Assembly: GCA_017964325.1 (NCBI GenBank)
Contig: JAGCSE010000010.1
Location: 1-28,501, forward strand
DNA length: 28,501 nt
Source: Victivallales bacterium
GTDB taxonomy: Bacteria; Verrucomicrobiota; Lentisphaeria; Oligosphaerales; Oligosphaeraceae
Reading direction: 5' to 3'
Below, piece by piece: positions 22,141 through 28,501 of the stretch; the first letter of the stretch is position 1, and each line of letters begins with the position of its first letter. The notes beneath the pieces were generated by a model, which searched no databases, was not told where the DNA came from, and was given only the letters and a program-made list of their open reading frames with translations. The position numbers and the translations under genes were made by a program.

Positions 22141-22785
22141 ATGGCTATCTTCGACTGCTTCAAATCCGCAAAAGAACGTGAAAACGAAAAACGCCGCGAG
22201 GCGCGCCGCAACGAACGCAGGGTTGACCAGGACCTCGAAAATTTCGACGACAAAATAGCCGCATTGGTCAAACAGCGGGACGCCGCCTGGAGCCAGGCCC
22301 GCGAACTCCTCAAAAGCGGCCGTAAAGCCGACGCTCAACGCGCCCTCCTCTACTACAAGCGCTATGACCTGCTCATCGTCAAGCTTGAAAAACAGAAGGC
22401 CTTTCTGACCAGTCAAGCTGCGCAAATCCACTGCACGGGAAATGCAGCCGTCACGCTGGCCCACATCCGCAAGCTGGCCGCCGATCAGAACATCGATCCG
22501 GACACCCTCGCCGAGAACCTCGACGAAATTGATCTCATCACACAGGACATCGCCGACGGCGACAAGCAGATGAACGACGCCTTCGACCGCGACCTCGGCA
22601 ACATGGCCAAAGCCGAAGCCTCTTCCGAAATCCTCTACGAGGACGCCGACCTGATGGCCGCCTTGGAGAATGAATGCATCGCCGAAATCGACGGCCAGGC
22701 ACCCCCTTCGGAGAATACTTCCGACACGGCCGCCGGCATTGCCGAAGGCGCGGAACGTCTCAAGAAACTTCTCGGCGGAGAATAA
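22141..22785 (+). CDS. Snf7/CHMP-like ESCRT-III family protein
   Basis: 214 residues. ESCRT-III proteins polymerise on membranes and are remodelled by the AAA ATPase Vps4, whose likely counterpart is the next gene. The layout fits: a strongly basic first helix (about 8-30, KRREARRNERR), long helical hairpin (about 28-100) with ELLKSGRKADAQRALLYYKR like the CHMP 'Al.aLkrKKryE' segment, helices 3-4 (about 100-150), where NIDPDTLAENLDEID and TQDIADGDKQM resemble the CHMP4 'd.VdelMqDIadq' block. An acidic helix follows (YEDADLMAALENECIAEID, about 166-184), like the 'dEdELmaELe.l' helix 5. The last residues EGAERLKKLL resemble a MIM1 motif (RLxxL) that binds MIT domains. AAAGGA precedes the ATG. 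PspA/Vipp1 are the known bacterial members; this reads closer to eukaryotic Snf7. Homology is inferred from remembered motifs. Confidence 0.72.
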   Translation: MAIFDCFKSAKERENEKRREARRNERRVDQDLENFDDKIAALVKQRDAAWSQARELLKSGRKADAQRALLYYKRYDLLIVKLEKQKAFLTSQAAQIHCTGNAAVTLAHIRKLAADQNIDPDTLAENLDEIDLITQDIADGDKQMNDAFDRDLGNMAKAEASSEILYEDADLMAALENECIAEIDGQAPPSENTSDTAAGIAEGAERLKKLLGGE

Positions 22786-22812
22786 CCATACGGAAAGACA
22801 GGAGGCCCCTTC

Positions 22813-23916
22813 ATGAGCAATTTCCACTATAATAAAAAGATAGAGCATGAATCGGCTGCGGAAGTCGCCATCAAGCGTGAAGACTTCAACGCTGCTTTCA
22901 TCCATATCACCGAAGCCGCAAAACACACGCTCGCCCTCGCAAAGCAATGCACGGGCGACCTGGCGAAGGCGTATCTGCGGAACGCCAACGAACTGATGGA
23001 TTTGGCCGAAAAGAGCCGTTCAAAGGTGGCGGGAAGCAATGGCGTAACGGCGGACGGTGACAAGAAACAGTCCGCCGCCTCACGCTGCTGCCTTGTCGAA
23101 CGCCCATCCGTCCGTCTTGACGACGTGGCAGGCATGGACGATGTGAAACGGCAGATCCGCCTGCGGATGATCGAACCGCTCCAACATCCCGAAGAGGCCC
23201 AAAAACACGGTTTGAAAACGGGCGGCGGCATCCTGCTGTACGGTCCGCCCGGAACGGGCAAGACCTTCATCGCCAAGGCGGTGGCCGGTGAACTTGGGCT
23301 TCCGTTCTACACCATCACCCCCGCCGATGTCTTCGGCAAATATGTCGGCGAATCGGAGAACAACATCCGCGCCCTTTTCGCGGAGGCACGGAAGAACCCG
23401 CTCTCCATCGTCTTCATCGATGAACTAGAATCCATCTTCCGCAAACGGACGGCGGACATTCACGAAACGACACAAAAGGTCATCTCTGTCATACTCCAAG
23501 AGCTTGACGGCGTGAAAGACGGGAAGAACCCGTTCCTGCTCATGGGCGCGACGAACGCCCCGTGGCTCATCGACGAAGCCTTCCTTCGGACCGGCCGCTT
23601 TGATGTCAAGGCATACGTCGGACTTCCAGACCTGCCCGCCCGTGAACAGATCATCCGCAATGCGTTCAAAAACGTGGAATACCCCGTTGACGAAGACGCC
23701 ATCATGTATCTGGCTTCGGCTACAGGAAAATGCAGCGGCGCAGACATCAACGGCATTGTGCAGTGCATTCGCCAGACTGCCTTCGACCACCATCTCGACC
23801 ACTATACCATCGAACTTTTCCGCGAATGCACGAAGCATATCACGCCTTCCTGCAACGAGGAGACGCAGCGTAAAATCGAAGAATGGGAGAGGCAGAACGA
23901 AATCGTGGGTGAGTGA
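22813..23916 (+). CDS. MIT-like + Vps4-like AAA+ ATPase
   Basis: 367 residues; AGGAGG eight bases before the ATG. Residues about 10-72 look like an MIT three-helix bundle (AAEVAIKREDFNAAFIHITE, AYLRNANELMDLAEKSRSK). After a linker the AAA module opens with VERPSVRLDDVAGMDDVKRQ, the 'kP.v.w.DvaGl..aK' entry of the meiotic/Vps4 clade. Walker A is GPPGTGKT (Lys150), pore loop GKYVGESE (Tyr177), Walker B IVFIDE (Asp203, Glu204), sensor 1 GATN (Asn248), the arginine-finger region LRTGRFD and the small-domain signature SGADI (308-312). The C-terminal TPSCNEETQRKIEEW matches the Vps4 'rPsVs.e.l..yeeW' helix. The Vps4 beta-domain insert seems absent, and LRTGRFD is more katanin/FtsH-like. Placed 27 bases after the Snf7-like gene, it is its probable disassembly motor. 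Confidence 0.85.
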   Translation: MSNFHYNKKIEHESAAEVAIKREDFNAAFIHITEAAKHTLALAKQCTGDLAKAYLRNANELMDLAEKSRSKVAGSNGVTADGDKKQSAASRCCLVERPSVRLDDVAGMDDVKRQIRLRMIEPLQHPEEAQKHGLKTGGGILLYGPPGTGKTFIAKAVAGELGLPFYTITPADVFGKYVGESENNIRALFAEARKNPLSIVFIDELESIFRKRTADIHETTQKVISVILQELDGVKDGKNPFLLMGATNAPWLIDEAFLRTGRFDVKAYVGLPDLPAREQIIRNAFKNVEYPVDEDAIMYLASATGKCSGADINGIVQCIRQTAFDHHLDHYTIELFRECTKHITPSCNEETQRKIEEWERQNEIVGE

Positions 23917-24030
23917 ACTGCGGTGGAGACGGCGTTGCCATGGAGAGAAGGTGGAATGCCTTCACATTTTCTTGAATAAAACCTATTTACGGTGGGGAAG
24001 CACCGAACGCCGCCCAAGGGTGGCAGGCCG

Positions 24031-24088
24031 GGGAGGGCCGCGCTCCAATGCAGCGCTGATGATAATCCCGCAGGAGCGCGGCCCTCCC
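24031..24088. repeat. REP-like hairpin with perfect 16-bp arms
   Basis: GGGAGGGCCGCGCTCC (24031-24046) and GGAGCGCGGCCCTCCC (24073-24088) are perfect inverted repeats around a 26-base spacer. It lies in the 193-base gap between the ATPase and the next gene. It could attenuate transcription or protect mRNA between operon halves. It belongs to the same repeat family as 17739-17820 and 26416-26476. Confidence 0.8.
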
Positions 24089-24109
24089 GAAAACCAAAGG
24101 AACAAAACC

Positions 24110-24958
24110 ATGTTGTCCAAAATCTACAAATTCTTGAAAACAATCATGTTGATTATTGTTATCACCACTACAGCCATACGCATCCACAAGATGTTGATGC
24201 CGCTGGCGCCACCTGTGCCGCCGGAACGCGTCAAGGCGGTGGAAGAAATCGCCAAACGCTTCGTTGATGAATTGCGGAATCATCGTGGAAACGCCAAATC
24301 CGCAGTTGTCCTTCATCTGGACAACGACCCCACCCATTGCCTGACGCACGCCATCCGCCATCGCATCCGCGAGACTGGCATCCTCGCTTTGGCGGCTGAC
24401 TCTCTCAAGGAACGTCTTTTTACGGTCTTCAACCTGTCTTTCGACTGTTGCAAAGACGAACAAGAGGCTTTATGGCTGGCGGGAAACGCCCAGCAGGACT
24501 TGCTTATCTGGGGCGCCGTGGATCTTTTCGAGAGCGATGAAAAGGGCCGTCCCATCATCACTGGAAAACTGCATGTCATTGATGCCAAAACTCTTGAACT
24601 CATTTTCACCTTTCCACTTGACGACAAGCCAGAACTACTTAACATGCAATCATCAGAAATTGCCCACATGCAGAATGCAGGATTTTCCCTGCCATCCCGC
24701 CTGACCTCCCTCCTGTTGATGATTAGCTTTCTGTCATTGATGCTGTTCCCAAATATCCGAAAACTTGCCGCCAAACGATCCAACAACATCAATCTCGTGA
24801 TGCTGGTCCTCCTTTCCGCCATCGACACCGCACTGGCAACCGCATTGATTGGCGCCACAGGTTTCCTGCCGCTCCATTGGTTCCTGCCAATCGCCGCCTT
24901 GCTCATCGTCATCTACAATCTCATGCTTCTCAACCATGCCACCCGCCTGGAAATGTAA
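24110..24958 (+). CDS. Multi-pass membrane protein with a TolB-N/CsgG-like extracytoplasmic domain
   Basis: 282 residues from the ATG at 24110 (AAAGGA upstream, the same leader as the Snf7-like gene). A much longer frame reaching back to 23600 overlaps the ATPase and is rejected. The first helix is residues 10-27 (KTIMLIIVITTTAIRI). A soluble domain follows at about 40-170: AKSAVVLHLDND, an AIRHRIRETGILAL helix, a DSLKERLFTVF segment, AQQDLLIWGAVDLFES and TGKLHVIDAKTLELIF. The order 'avv.l...l...i+..l...g', 'aD.liwG.v', 'l.viDa.T.eli' is that of TolB-N/FlgO/CsgG-like domains. Three more helices lie at about 199-215, 228-250 and 255-275, with a positive loop (RKLAAKRS) placing the domain outside the cytoplasm. 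It may link the ESCRT-III machinery to the envelope. Confidence 0.65.
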   Translation: MLSKIYKFLKTIMLIIVITTTAIRIHKMLMPLAPPVPPERVKAVEEIAKRFVDELRNHRGNAKSAVVLHLDNDPTHCLTHAIRHRIRETGILALAADSLKERLFTVFNLSFDCCKDEQEALWLAGNAQQDLLIWGAVDLFESDEKGRPIITGKLHVIDAKTLELIFTFPLDDKPELLNMQSSEIAHMQNAGFSLPSRLTSLLLMISFLSLMLFPNIRKLAAKRSNNINLVMLVLLSAIDTALATALIGATGFLPLHWFLPIAALLIVIYNLMLLNHATRLEM

Positions 24959-24993
24959 CTTTTCATTCCAGTTTCATGACAAATACCATGTTC

Positions 24994-25021
24994 TTGATAT
25001 TTTTCCTTTATATGCTATTTT
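24994..25021 (+). promoter_or_regulatory. Putative promoter of the sigma factor gene
   Basis: TTGATA (24994-24999), 16 bases, TATTTT (25016-25021), about 50 bases before the sigma gene ATG in an AT-rich 109-base gap. A separate promoter would let the sigma/anti-sigma pair be expressed apart from the upstream genes. Confidence 0.35.
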
Positions 25022-25067
25022 TTTGTTATTTAAAATTTTATCACAAACACGCCCCGAGGTCACGCAC

Positions 25068-25712
25068 ATGGCAGAAAACGACGAACTGGAAGATAAAATC
25101 AAGAAGAACAAGGAAAAATTCAGAACCAAAGTCCGTCTTTTGTACGCGGGCGACAATGCCGAATGGGAGGTTGTTTACGAAGAGGTTGTACTCGTCGGCT
25201 TGCGCTTCCATACGAAAAACGGGCATTGCCTTGGAAAAATCATCAAGAACCGGGGCTTGAGCGAATATGATGTCCTCAGCGAACTTTATAAATTGATGAT
25301 CGTTGAAGAAAAACTGGATCTTTACGCATATCGCGGTGACCTTTATGCCTGGATGCGTAATTACGTCAAAGAAATTGTCCTACGCATCTGCAAGGGTCCT
25401 GCCATTGCCACCGATCCAGATGATATTGACGATACTGCTGATGACATTCATGATGAAGCTGAAAATTCATCGGACATGTCAGAAATGGACGCTTTGGAAC
25501 ACGCATTCGCCGAGCTATTCAAGACCAACCCGGAAGGTGCATTCATCCTGCTTCTCCATGAACGGGAGGGGTTGACTTCCAACGCCATCTGCGATGTGCT
25601 GGGGCTGCCTCACGACAAATCCCACATCAACCATGTGGACAATGCCTCCCGGCAGGCCCTGGAGGAAATCAAAAGAATCTTGAAACAACAAAAAAATCAT
25701 CATAAGGAATAA
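25068..25712 (+). CDS. ECF-like RNA polymerase sigma factor
   Basis: 214 residues from the ATG at 25068, preceded by GAGGT. A longer frame begins in the membrane-protein gene and is rejected. Residues about 25-105 fit sigma region 2: an aromatic-rich AEWEVVYEEVVLVG, then SEYDVLSELYKLMI and RGDLYAWMRNYVKEIVLRI, the last resembling the '..l..Wl..iarn...' helix. An acidic linker (about 115-140) leads to region 4 at about 142-205 (ALEHAFAELF, FILLLHEREGLTSNAICDVL, the helix-turn-helix, then SRQALEEIKRIL). The overall match to the family is diffuse but the architecture and the adjoining zinc-finger anti-sigma-like gene, five bases downstream, support it. It probably controls a regulon that may include this locus. 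Confidence 0.65.
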   Translation: MAENDELEDKIKKNKEKFRTKVRLLYAGDNAEWEVVYEEVVLVGLRFHTKNGHCLGKIIKNRGLSEYDVLSELYKLMIVEEKLDLYAYRGDLYAWMRNYVKEIVLRICKGPAIATDPDDIDDTADDIHDEAENSSDMSEMDALEHAFAELFKTNPEGAFILLLHEREGLTSNAICDVLGLPHDKSHINHVDNASRQALEEIKRILKQQKNHHKE

Positions 25713-25717
25713 AAAAC

Positions 25718-26407
25718 ATGTCCAAATGCCTGACTTCAATTCAACTGCTCCGCGCCATGGTGGAACCGACGGCGCCGGAAAACGCGGCTATCATGGCCCA
25801 CCTGTACGCTTGCGACAAATGCCTGAACGAATTACGCGAATGGCAGGAAGGCCTGGAAAACGCCGAATACATCCCGCAGCCGGGCGACGATGAAGCAGCC
25901 GCCAATGCAGTCAAATCCGTCCTGGAACAGCATTCCGCCTGGAAACGTTTCTGGAACACCTGTCAAAATTTCCTGTCAGGCTTCCGGTCGTTCTCCACGC
26001 TGGGCGCCATGCAGCCGGTCTTTGCAGGTGCTCGCCATCATCCTCCCCAGATAAGAACTGTCACCCAACAGCCTGTTTTCCACTTTGACTCCCGCCACGA
26101 CTCCGACACTCCTCGAATATACGAATGGCATGCCGTCATGACGCTACCCATGAGCGCCACCCCTGCCTCGGACATCCGCATCGACATCGTCTTTCCATCC
26201 CTTCCCCAAGGCGCATCCGTGCCGGAGAAACTCTCCTTCCAAGGCAAGGTCCTAACCATCGAAGACGGCAAAACCACAATCACTTGCAAGGAGTTTTATG
26301 ACTCCATAAGGACTGAAGACACAAAAAGAAAGAACGGTGAAATCTATGTGGATTTCGTTTTGGACAACGGACAGCCAAAACGAGTATATGGCGACCCAAA
26401 ACCTTGA
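25718..26407 (+). CDS. Zinc-finger anti-sigma-like protein
   Basis: 229 residues, starting five bases after the sigma gene stop with AAGGA upstream. The N-terminus has the anti-sigma zinc-binding motif HxxxCxxC at His28, Cys32, Cys35 (MAHLYACDKC) with Cys4 as possible fourth ligand, inside a helical region (about 8-45). No transmembrane helix is evident, so it would act in the cytoplasm. Residues about 120-229 form a beta-rich domain of unknown type (DIRIDIVFPSLPQGA, VLTIEDGKTTITC, GEIYVDFVLD). ZAS-domain proteins hold ECF sigma factors inactive until a signal arrives. Here the signal could pass through the beta domain. Confidence 0.65.
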   Translation: MSKCLTSIQLLRAMVEPTAPENAAIMAHLYACDKCLNELREWQEGLENAEYIPQPGDDEAAANAVKSVLEQHSAWKRFWNTCQNFLSGFRSFSTLGAMQPVFAGARHHPPQIRTVTQQPVFHFDSRHDSDTPRIYEWHAVMTLPMSATPASDIRIDIVFPSLPQGASVPEKLSFQGKVLTIEDGKTTITCKEFYDSIRTEDTKRKNGEIYVDFVLDNGQPKRVYGDPKP

Positions 26408-26415
26408 CATGATTC

Positions 26416-26476
26416 GGGAGGAGCGCGCTCCTGCGCGACCGCATACGATGGGAGGGACGCGCTCCTGCGCGACCGC
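26416..26476. repeat. REP-like tandem pair
   Basis: Two 27-base units at 26416-26442 and 26450-26476 (GGGAGgaGCGCGCTCCTGCG and GGGAGggACGCGCTCCTGCG, both followed by CGACCGC) differ at two positions. The first contains the perfect 14-bp palindrome AGGAGCGCGCTCCT (26419-26432). They lie between the anti-sigma gene and the peptidase gene. Confidence 0.8.
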
Positions 26477-26558
26477 CACGCCGTTGGTGCGGCATCCACC
26501 ACGCATATATGCCCCATAAAGGCGCCAAGAACATAGCCAGTACATTAACAGACACCCC

Positions 26559-28211
26559 ATGAATCCAACCGAACTGGACATCTCCTTCCTCCCGCGCCGC
26601 AACCAAGGCGATCGCGGTACCTGCATGGCCTTCGCAGTCTGCTCCCTTCTGGAATACTATTTCCATGTCCACGGAGACAACGTCCGCTTGAGCCCCCAAT
26701 ATCTTTACGCCCGATGCAAGCAGGCGGACCAAGACAGCCAACGTGCGGGAATCCACCTCGAAACAGCCTTCGACACGGCTAAACGCTTCGGTGTCTGCAA
26801 GGAGACGGACTGGCCGTACAATCCCTCCCACACGCCCGCTTCCGGCATGGAGGATGAGATTGAAATCTTGATGCAAACCCAGCTGGAACGCTTGAAACAA
26901 TTGCCAACAGTCGATTGCCTTGAAATCCTTGGCAACGAACATCGCCACATGCTTCTCACGCCAAGCAGCTTGGACGAATGCAAAGCCGCCTTGGACGGAA
27001 CCGGTGGATTCCGACCCATGCCCGTCGTCATCGGCTGCAAGGTATTCCCTTCCGTCTTGGAAAAAATCTCCCGGGATGGCTGGCTCCATTGGCCGTTGAA
27101 AGGAGAAGACCCATATCTGGCGGATGGGCACGCCATGCTCGTCGTCGGATACCAAGACACGCCAGAACTCAAATCCAAAGGATATTTCTTGGCATTGAAC
27201 AGTTGGGGGCCTTCCTTCCATGATGAAGAAGGCCATGAAGGCATGGTCAAAATCCCATACGAATACTATAGACAATACGTCACAGCGGCTGGAACCATCC
27301 GCGAAGAACTGGATGGAAACGACACGGAACAACCTAATTTTCAAGCTGCTCGCCAAGACAGTGAAACGACTGAGTCTATGATAAATCATACTGACAATCA
27401 TCAACCGCCTTCTGCCGCCATGGCAAATCTTTCGGATGTTTTTTTCGCTTCTCTGGAAACAAATCTCAACAGTCCGTCCTATAAGCTTCCGTATGATTTG
27501 TTCCAAATCAAGCCATGGATTCGATATTCTGCCAAGCCCATGCCGCCACAAGACGCAACCAGGCTTTTCTTGGGCTTCGTCCGTGAAAACTGCAAGTCGG
27601 ATCATGCACCGCAAGCGTCAGTCAAAGTCTATCCACTGTGCAAAGACAGTTCCTTCCGTCTTGTCGCCGCCGCTCTTTCCCATGACGACGGCTCATCAGT
27701 CACCACGGCGGACATCATCTGCCTCCGTGATTTCATCCGCAGGCGAGTGGCAAGAAACGGGCTGCATGATGTCCTCGTAATCGCCGCCAATGTCTTCGAC
27801 ATCAATGTCCAGCCTGTCCTGTCGCCGCCCGTCCTCCTTTGCAGGCCTCGCACCGACGGTTTGTGGGACTTTCAATTACCGCAGACTGCCTTTTCAGAAG
27901 AAAGCATTCAGTTCCTCCTACATGTCCTGCCAGGCATGGCCGAAGCGTACGCCGACCGGCTGGAGGCTTTGATTAACCATTGGCCCACAACAACATACTG
28001 CACAAAGGACGCCCTGCGTCCGAAACTCGCTCTCCATCCCTCCATTCCGGATGCCTTCTTCGTCCACTGGCTGAATGCGCTTTTCGAACGCGCCGCCCAT
28101 TCAAAAGACAAGAACGACTGGTACGCGAAGTATGACCGTGGCGTTATCTATCCCCCCGGCGCCGAACTACCGGAAGGGCATGGCGCAAAACGCGTCAAGC
28201 GGTTTGCATAG
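26559..28211 (+). CDS. Papain-fold (C1) cysteine peptidase with an unknown C-terminal domain
   Basis: 550 residues, no signal peptide and no clear Shine-Dalgarno sequence. Residues 1-252 form a C1A peptidase: oxyanion Gln16 and nucleophile Cys22 in RNQGDRGTCMAFAVCS, an LSPQYLYARC helix, catalytic His191 in DGHAMLVVGYQD and Asn214 in LALNSWG. All are intact and no propeptide precedes them, as in other bacterial cytoplasmic C1 peptidases. A polar linker (about 253-285) leads to a domain of about 265 residues that I do not recognise (KPWIRYSAKPMPPQDATRLF, SVKVYPLCKDSSFRLVAAAL, LHDVLVIAANVFDINVQPVL). It may recognise substrate or partner. It lies 151 bases after the anti-sigma gene and may belong to the same module, or may be independent. 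Confidence 0.85.
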   Translation: MNPTELDISFLPRRNQGDRGTCMAFAVCSLLEYYFHVHGDNVRLSPQYLYARCKQADQDSQRAGIHLETAFDTAKRFGVCKETDWPYNPSHTPASGMEDEIEILMQTQLERLKQLPTVDCLEILGNEHRHMLLTPSSLDECKAALDGTGGFRPMPVVIGCKVFPSVLEKISRDGWLHWPLKGEDPYLADGHAMLVVGYQDTPELKSKGYFLALNSWGPSFHDEEGHEGMVKIPYEYYRQYVTAAGTIREELDGNDTEQPNFQAARQDSETTESMINHTDNHQPPSAAMANLSDVFFASLETNLNSPSYKLPYDLFQIKPWIRYSAKPMPPQDATRLFLGFVRENCKSDHAPQASVKVYPLCKDSSFRLVAAALSHDDGSSVTTADIICLRDFIRRRVARNGLHDVLVIAANVFDINVQPVLSPPVLLCRPRTDGLWDFQLPQTAFSEESIQFLLHVLPGMAEAYADRLEALINHWPTTTYCTKDALRPKLALHPSIPDAFFVHWLNALFERAAHSKDKNDWYAKYDRGVIYPPGAELPEGHGAKRVKRFA

Positions 28212-28501
28212 AAAAGGCCATGCGGACGCCCGTTTCCTCTTTTCCGTTATAAAACGAGGTAATTTCAAAAGTTTTTTATTTTGCTTGATTTTCATCTGTG
28301 ATTTTCAGAACCAGCCTTGGCACCGGAGGCCGATGAATTCTGCTTTTTTTATATTTTTATAATTAAAATATTAAGCCATTTTGACGGCCTCGGTGGCAAG
28401 GCTATCCGTGAAAAATCAGTGTAATCCGTACTACTATTGTTCATTTTCTTGTTTTTTCGCAAAGATTTTCCTGCTGCCTAATCGTCTAATCATCTCCCGT
28501 C
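28212..28501. other. Gene-free AT-rich right flank
   Basis: No coding sequence is visible on either strand. The stretch contains the inverted repeat at 28296-28421 and several T-runs but no clear rho-independent terminator directly after the peptidase gene. Confidence 0.6.
28296..28421. repeat. Large imperfect inverted repeat
   Basis: The core arms AGCCTTGGCACCGGAGGCCG (28313-28332) and CGGCCTCGGTGGCAAGGCT (28385-28403) pair with one mismatch and one bulge. The pairing continues outward through TGATTTTCA/TGAAAAATCA to about 28296 and 28421. The 52-base centre is very AT-rich. The right end contains a CCGTGAAAAATCAGTGTAAT type phrase that I associate with dispersed intergenic repeats in several bacterial phyla. 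Confidence 0.6.

Noticed and set aside
22141..22785. Calling the Snf7-like protein a plain PspA/phage-shock protein
   Set aside because: PspA is about 220 residues but lacks the acidic ELmaELe-type helix and terminal RLxxL motif and is not paired with a MIT-bearing Vps4-like ATPase. The segment order here fits CHMP/Snf7 better, though only profile searches can settle it.
22084..22947. 287-residue open frame on the minus strand
   Set aside because: Overlaps the whole Snf7-like gene, which has a ribosome site, correct operon spacing and family-like segments; the antisense product looks like a shadow.
23600..24109. Upstream extension of the membrane-protein frame
   Set aside because: It would overlap the end of the ATPase gene by over 300 bases and run through the REP hairpin. 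The ATG at 24110 has a ribosome site and begins a signal-anchor helix.
26280..27614. 444-residue open frame on the minus strand
   Set aside because: Antisense to the C1 peptidase gene with its complete active-site residues; no start signal or motif in the antisense frame.
1..28501. tRNA or rRNA genes
   Set aside because: No cloverleaf with a GTTCGAATC-type T-loop and no conserved rRNA stretches were seen on either strand.

Overview
The window looks like a chromosomal segment of a Gram-negative bacterium of the PVC superphylum, most likely a gut or sediment Lentisphaerota/Verrucomicrobiota lineage. This is inferred from the gene set and no single marker proves it. The clues are paired BatA-type/VWA membrane proteins, a GHL10-type glycosidase, an acetylxylan-esterase-like enzyme and a sugar-phosphate isomerase of the kind abundant in that group. 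A short lipoprotein ending in a W/P-rich tail points the same way. Coding is moderately GC-rich and intergenic DNA is clearly AT-richer.

Left part (1-17739), ordinary cell functions. A PD-(D/E)XK nuclease-transposase gene is broken by an in-frame TAG (1-835). It is followed by an M24 aminopeptidase, thioredoxin and a convergent murG. Next comes a three-gene minus-strand operon: a membrane-anchored coiled-coil protein plus two tiny proteins of 32 and 47 residues, the latter a lipoprotein. Then come a prepilin peptidase, a secreted GHL10 glycosidase, the phosphodiesterase yfcE, a two-gene VWA/BatA-like membrane operon, a sugar-phosphate isomerase/epimerase, a secreted acetylxylan-esterase-like protein and rlmH.

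Right part (17739-28211), the unusual locus. Two divergent arms are separated by about 770 bp of repeat-rich DNA. The minus arm encodes a membrane-anchored Ser/Thr kinase and a protein with an FHA-like domain and a possible SPFH/Band-7-like N-terminus. The plus arm encodes a coiled-coil protein, a 214-residue protein that reads like a eukaryotic-type Snf7/CHMP (ESCRT-III) subunit, and an AAA+ ATPase with an N-terminal MIT-like helical bundle and a Vps4-like motor. It continues with a multi-pass membrane protein with a TolB-N/CsgG-like extracytoplasmic domain, an ECF-like sigma factor, a zinc-finger anti-sigma candidate and a papain-fold cysteine peptidase fused to an unknown domain. My reading is a kinase/FHA-regulated ESCRT-III/Vps4-type membrane-remodelling system with its own sigma/anti-sigma control. 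This rests on motif recognition only.

The locus is also rich in repeats. There are GC-rich REP-like palindromes at three intergenic sites, a mosaic repeat with a perfect CCCCGCCC/GGGCGGGG hairpin, a duplicated transmembrane module in the kinase, an orphan 49-codon reading frame between kinase and FHA gene, and a large inverted repeat after the last gene.
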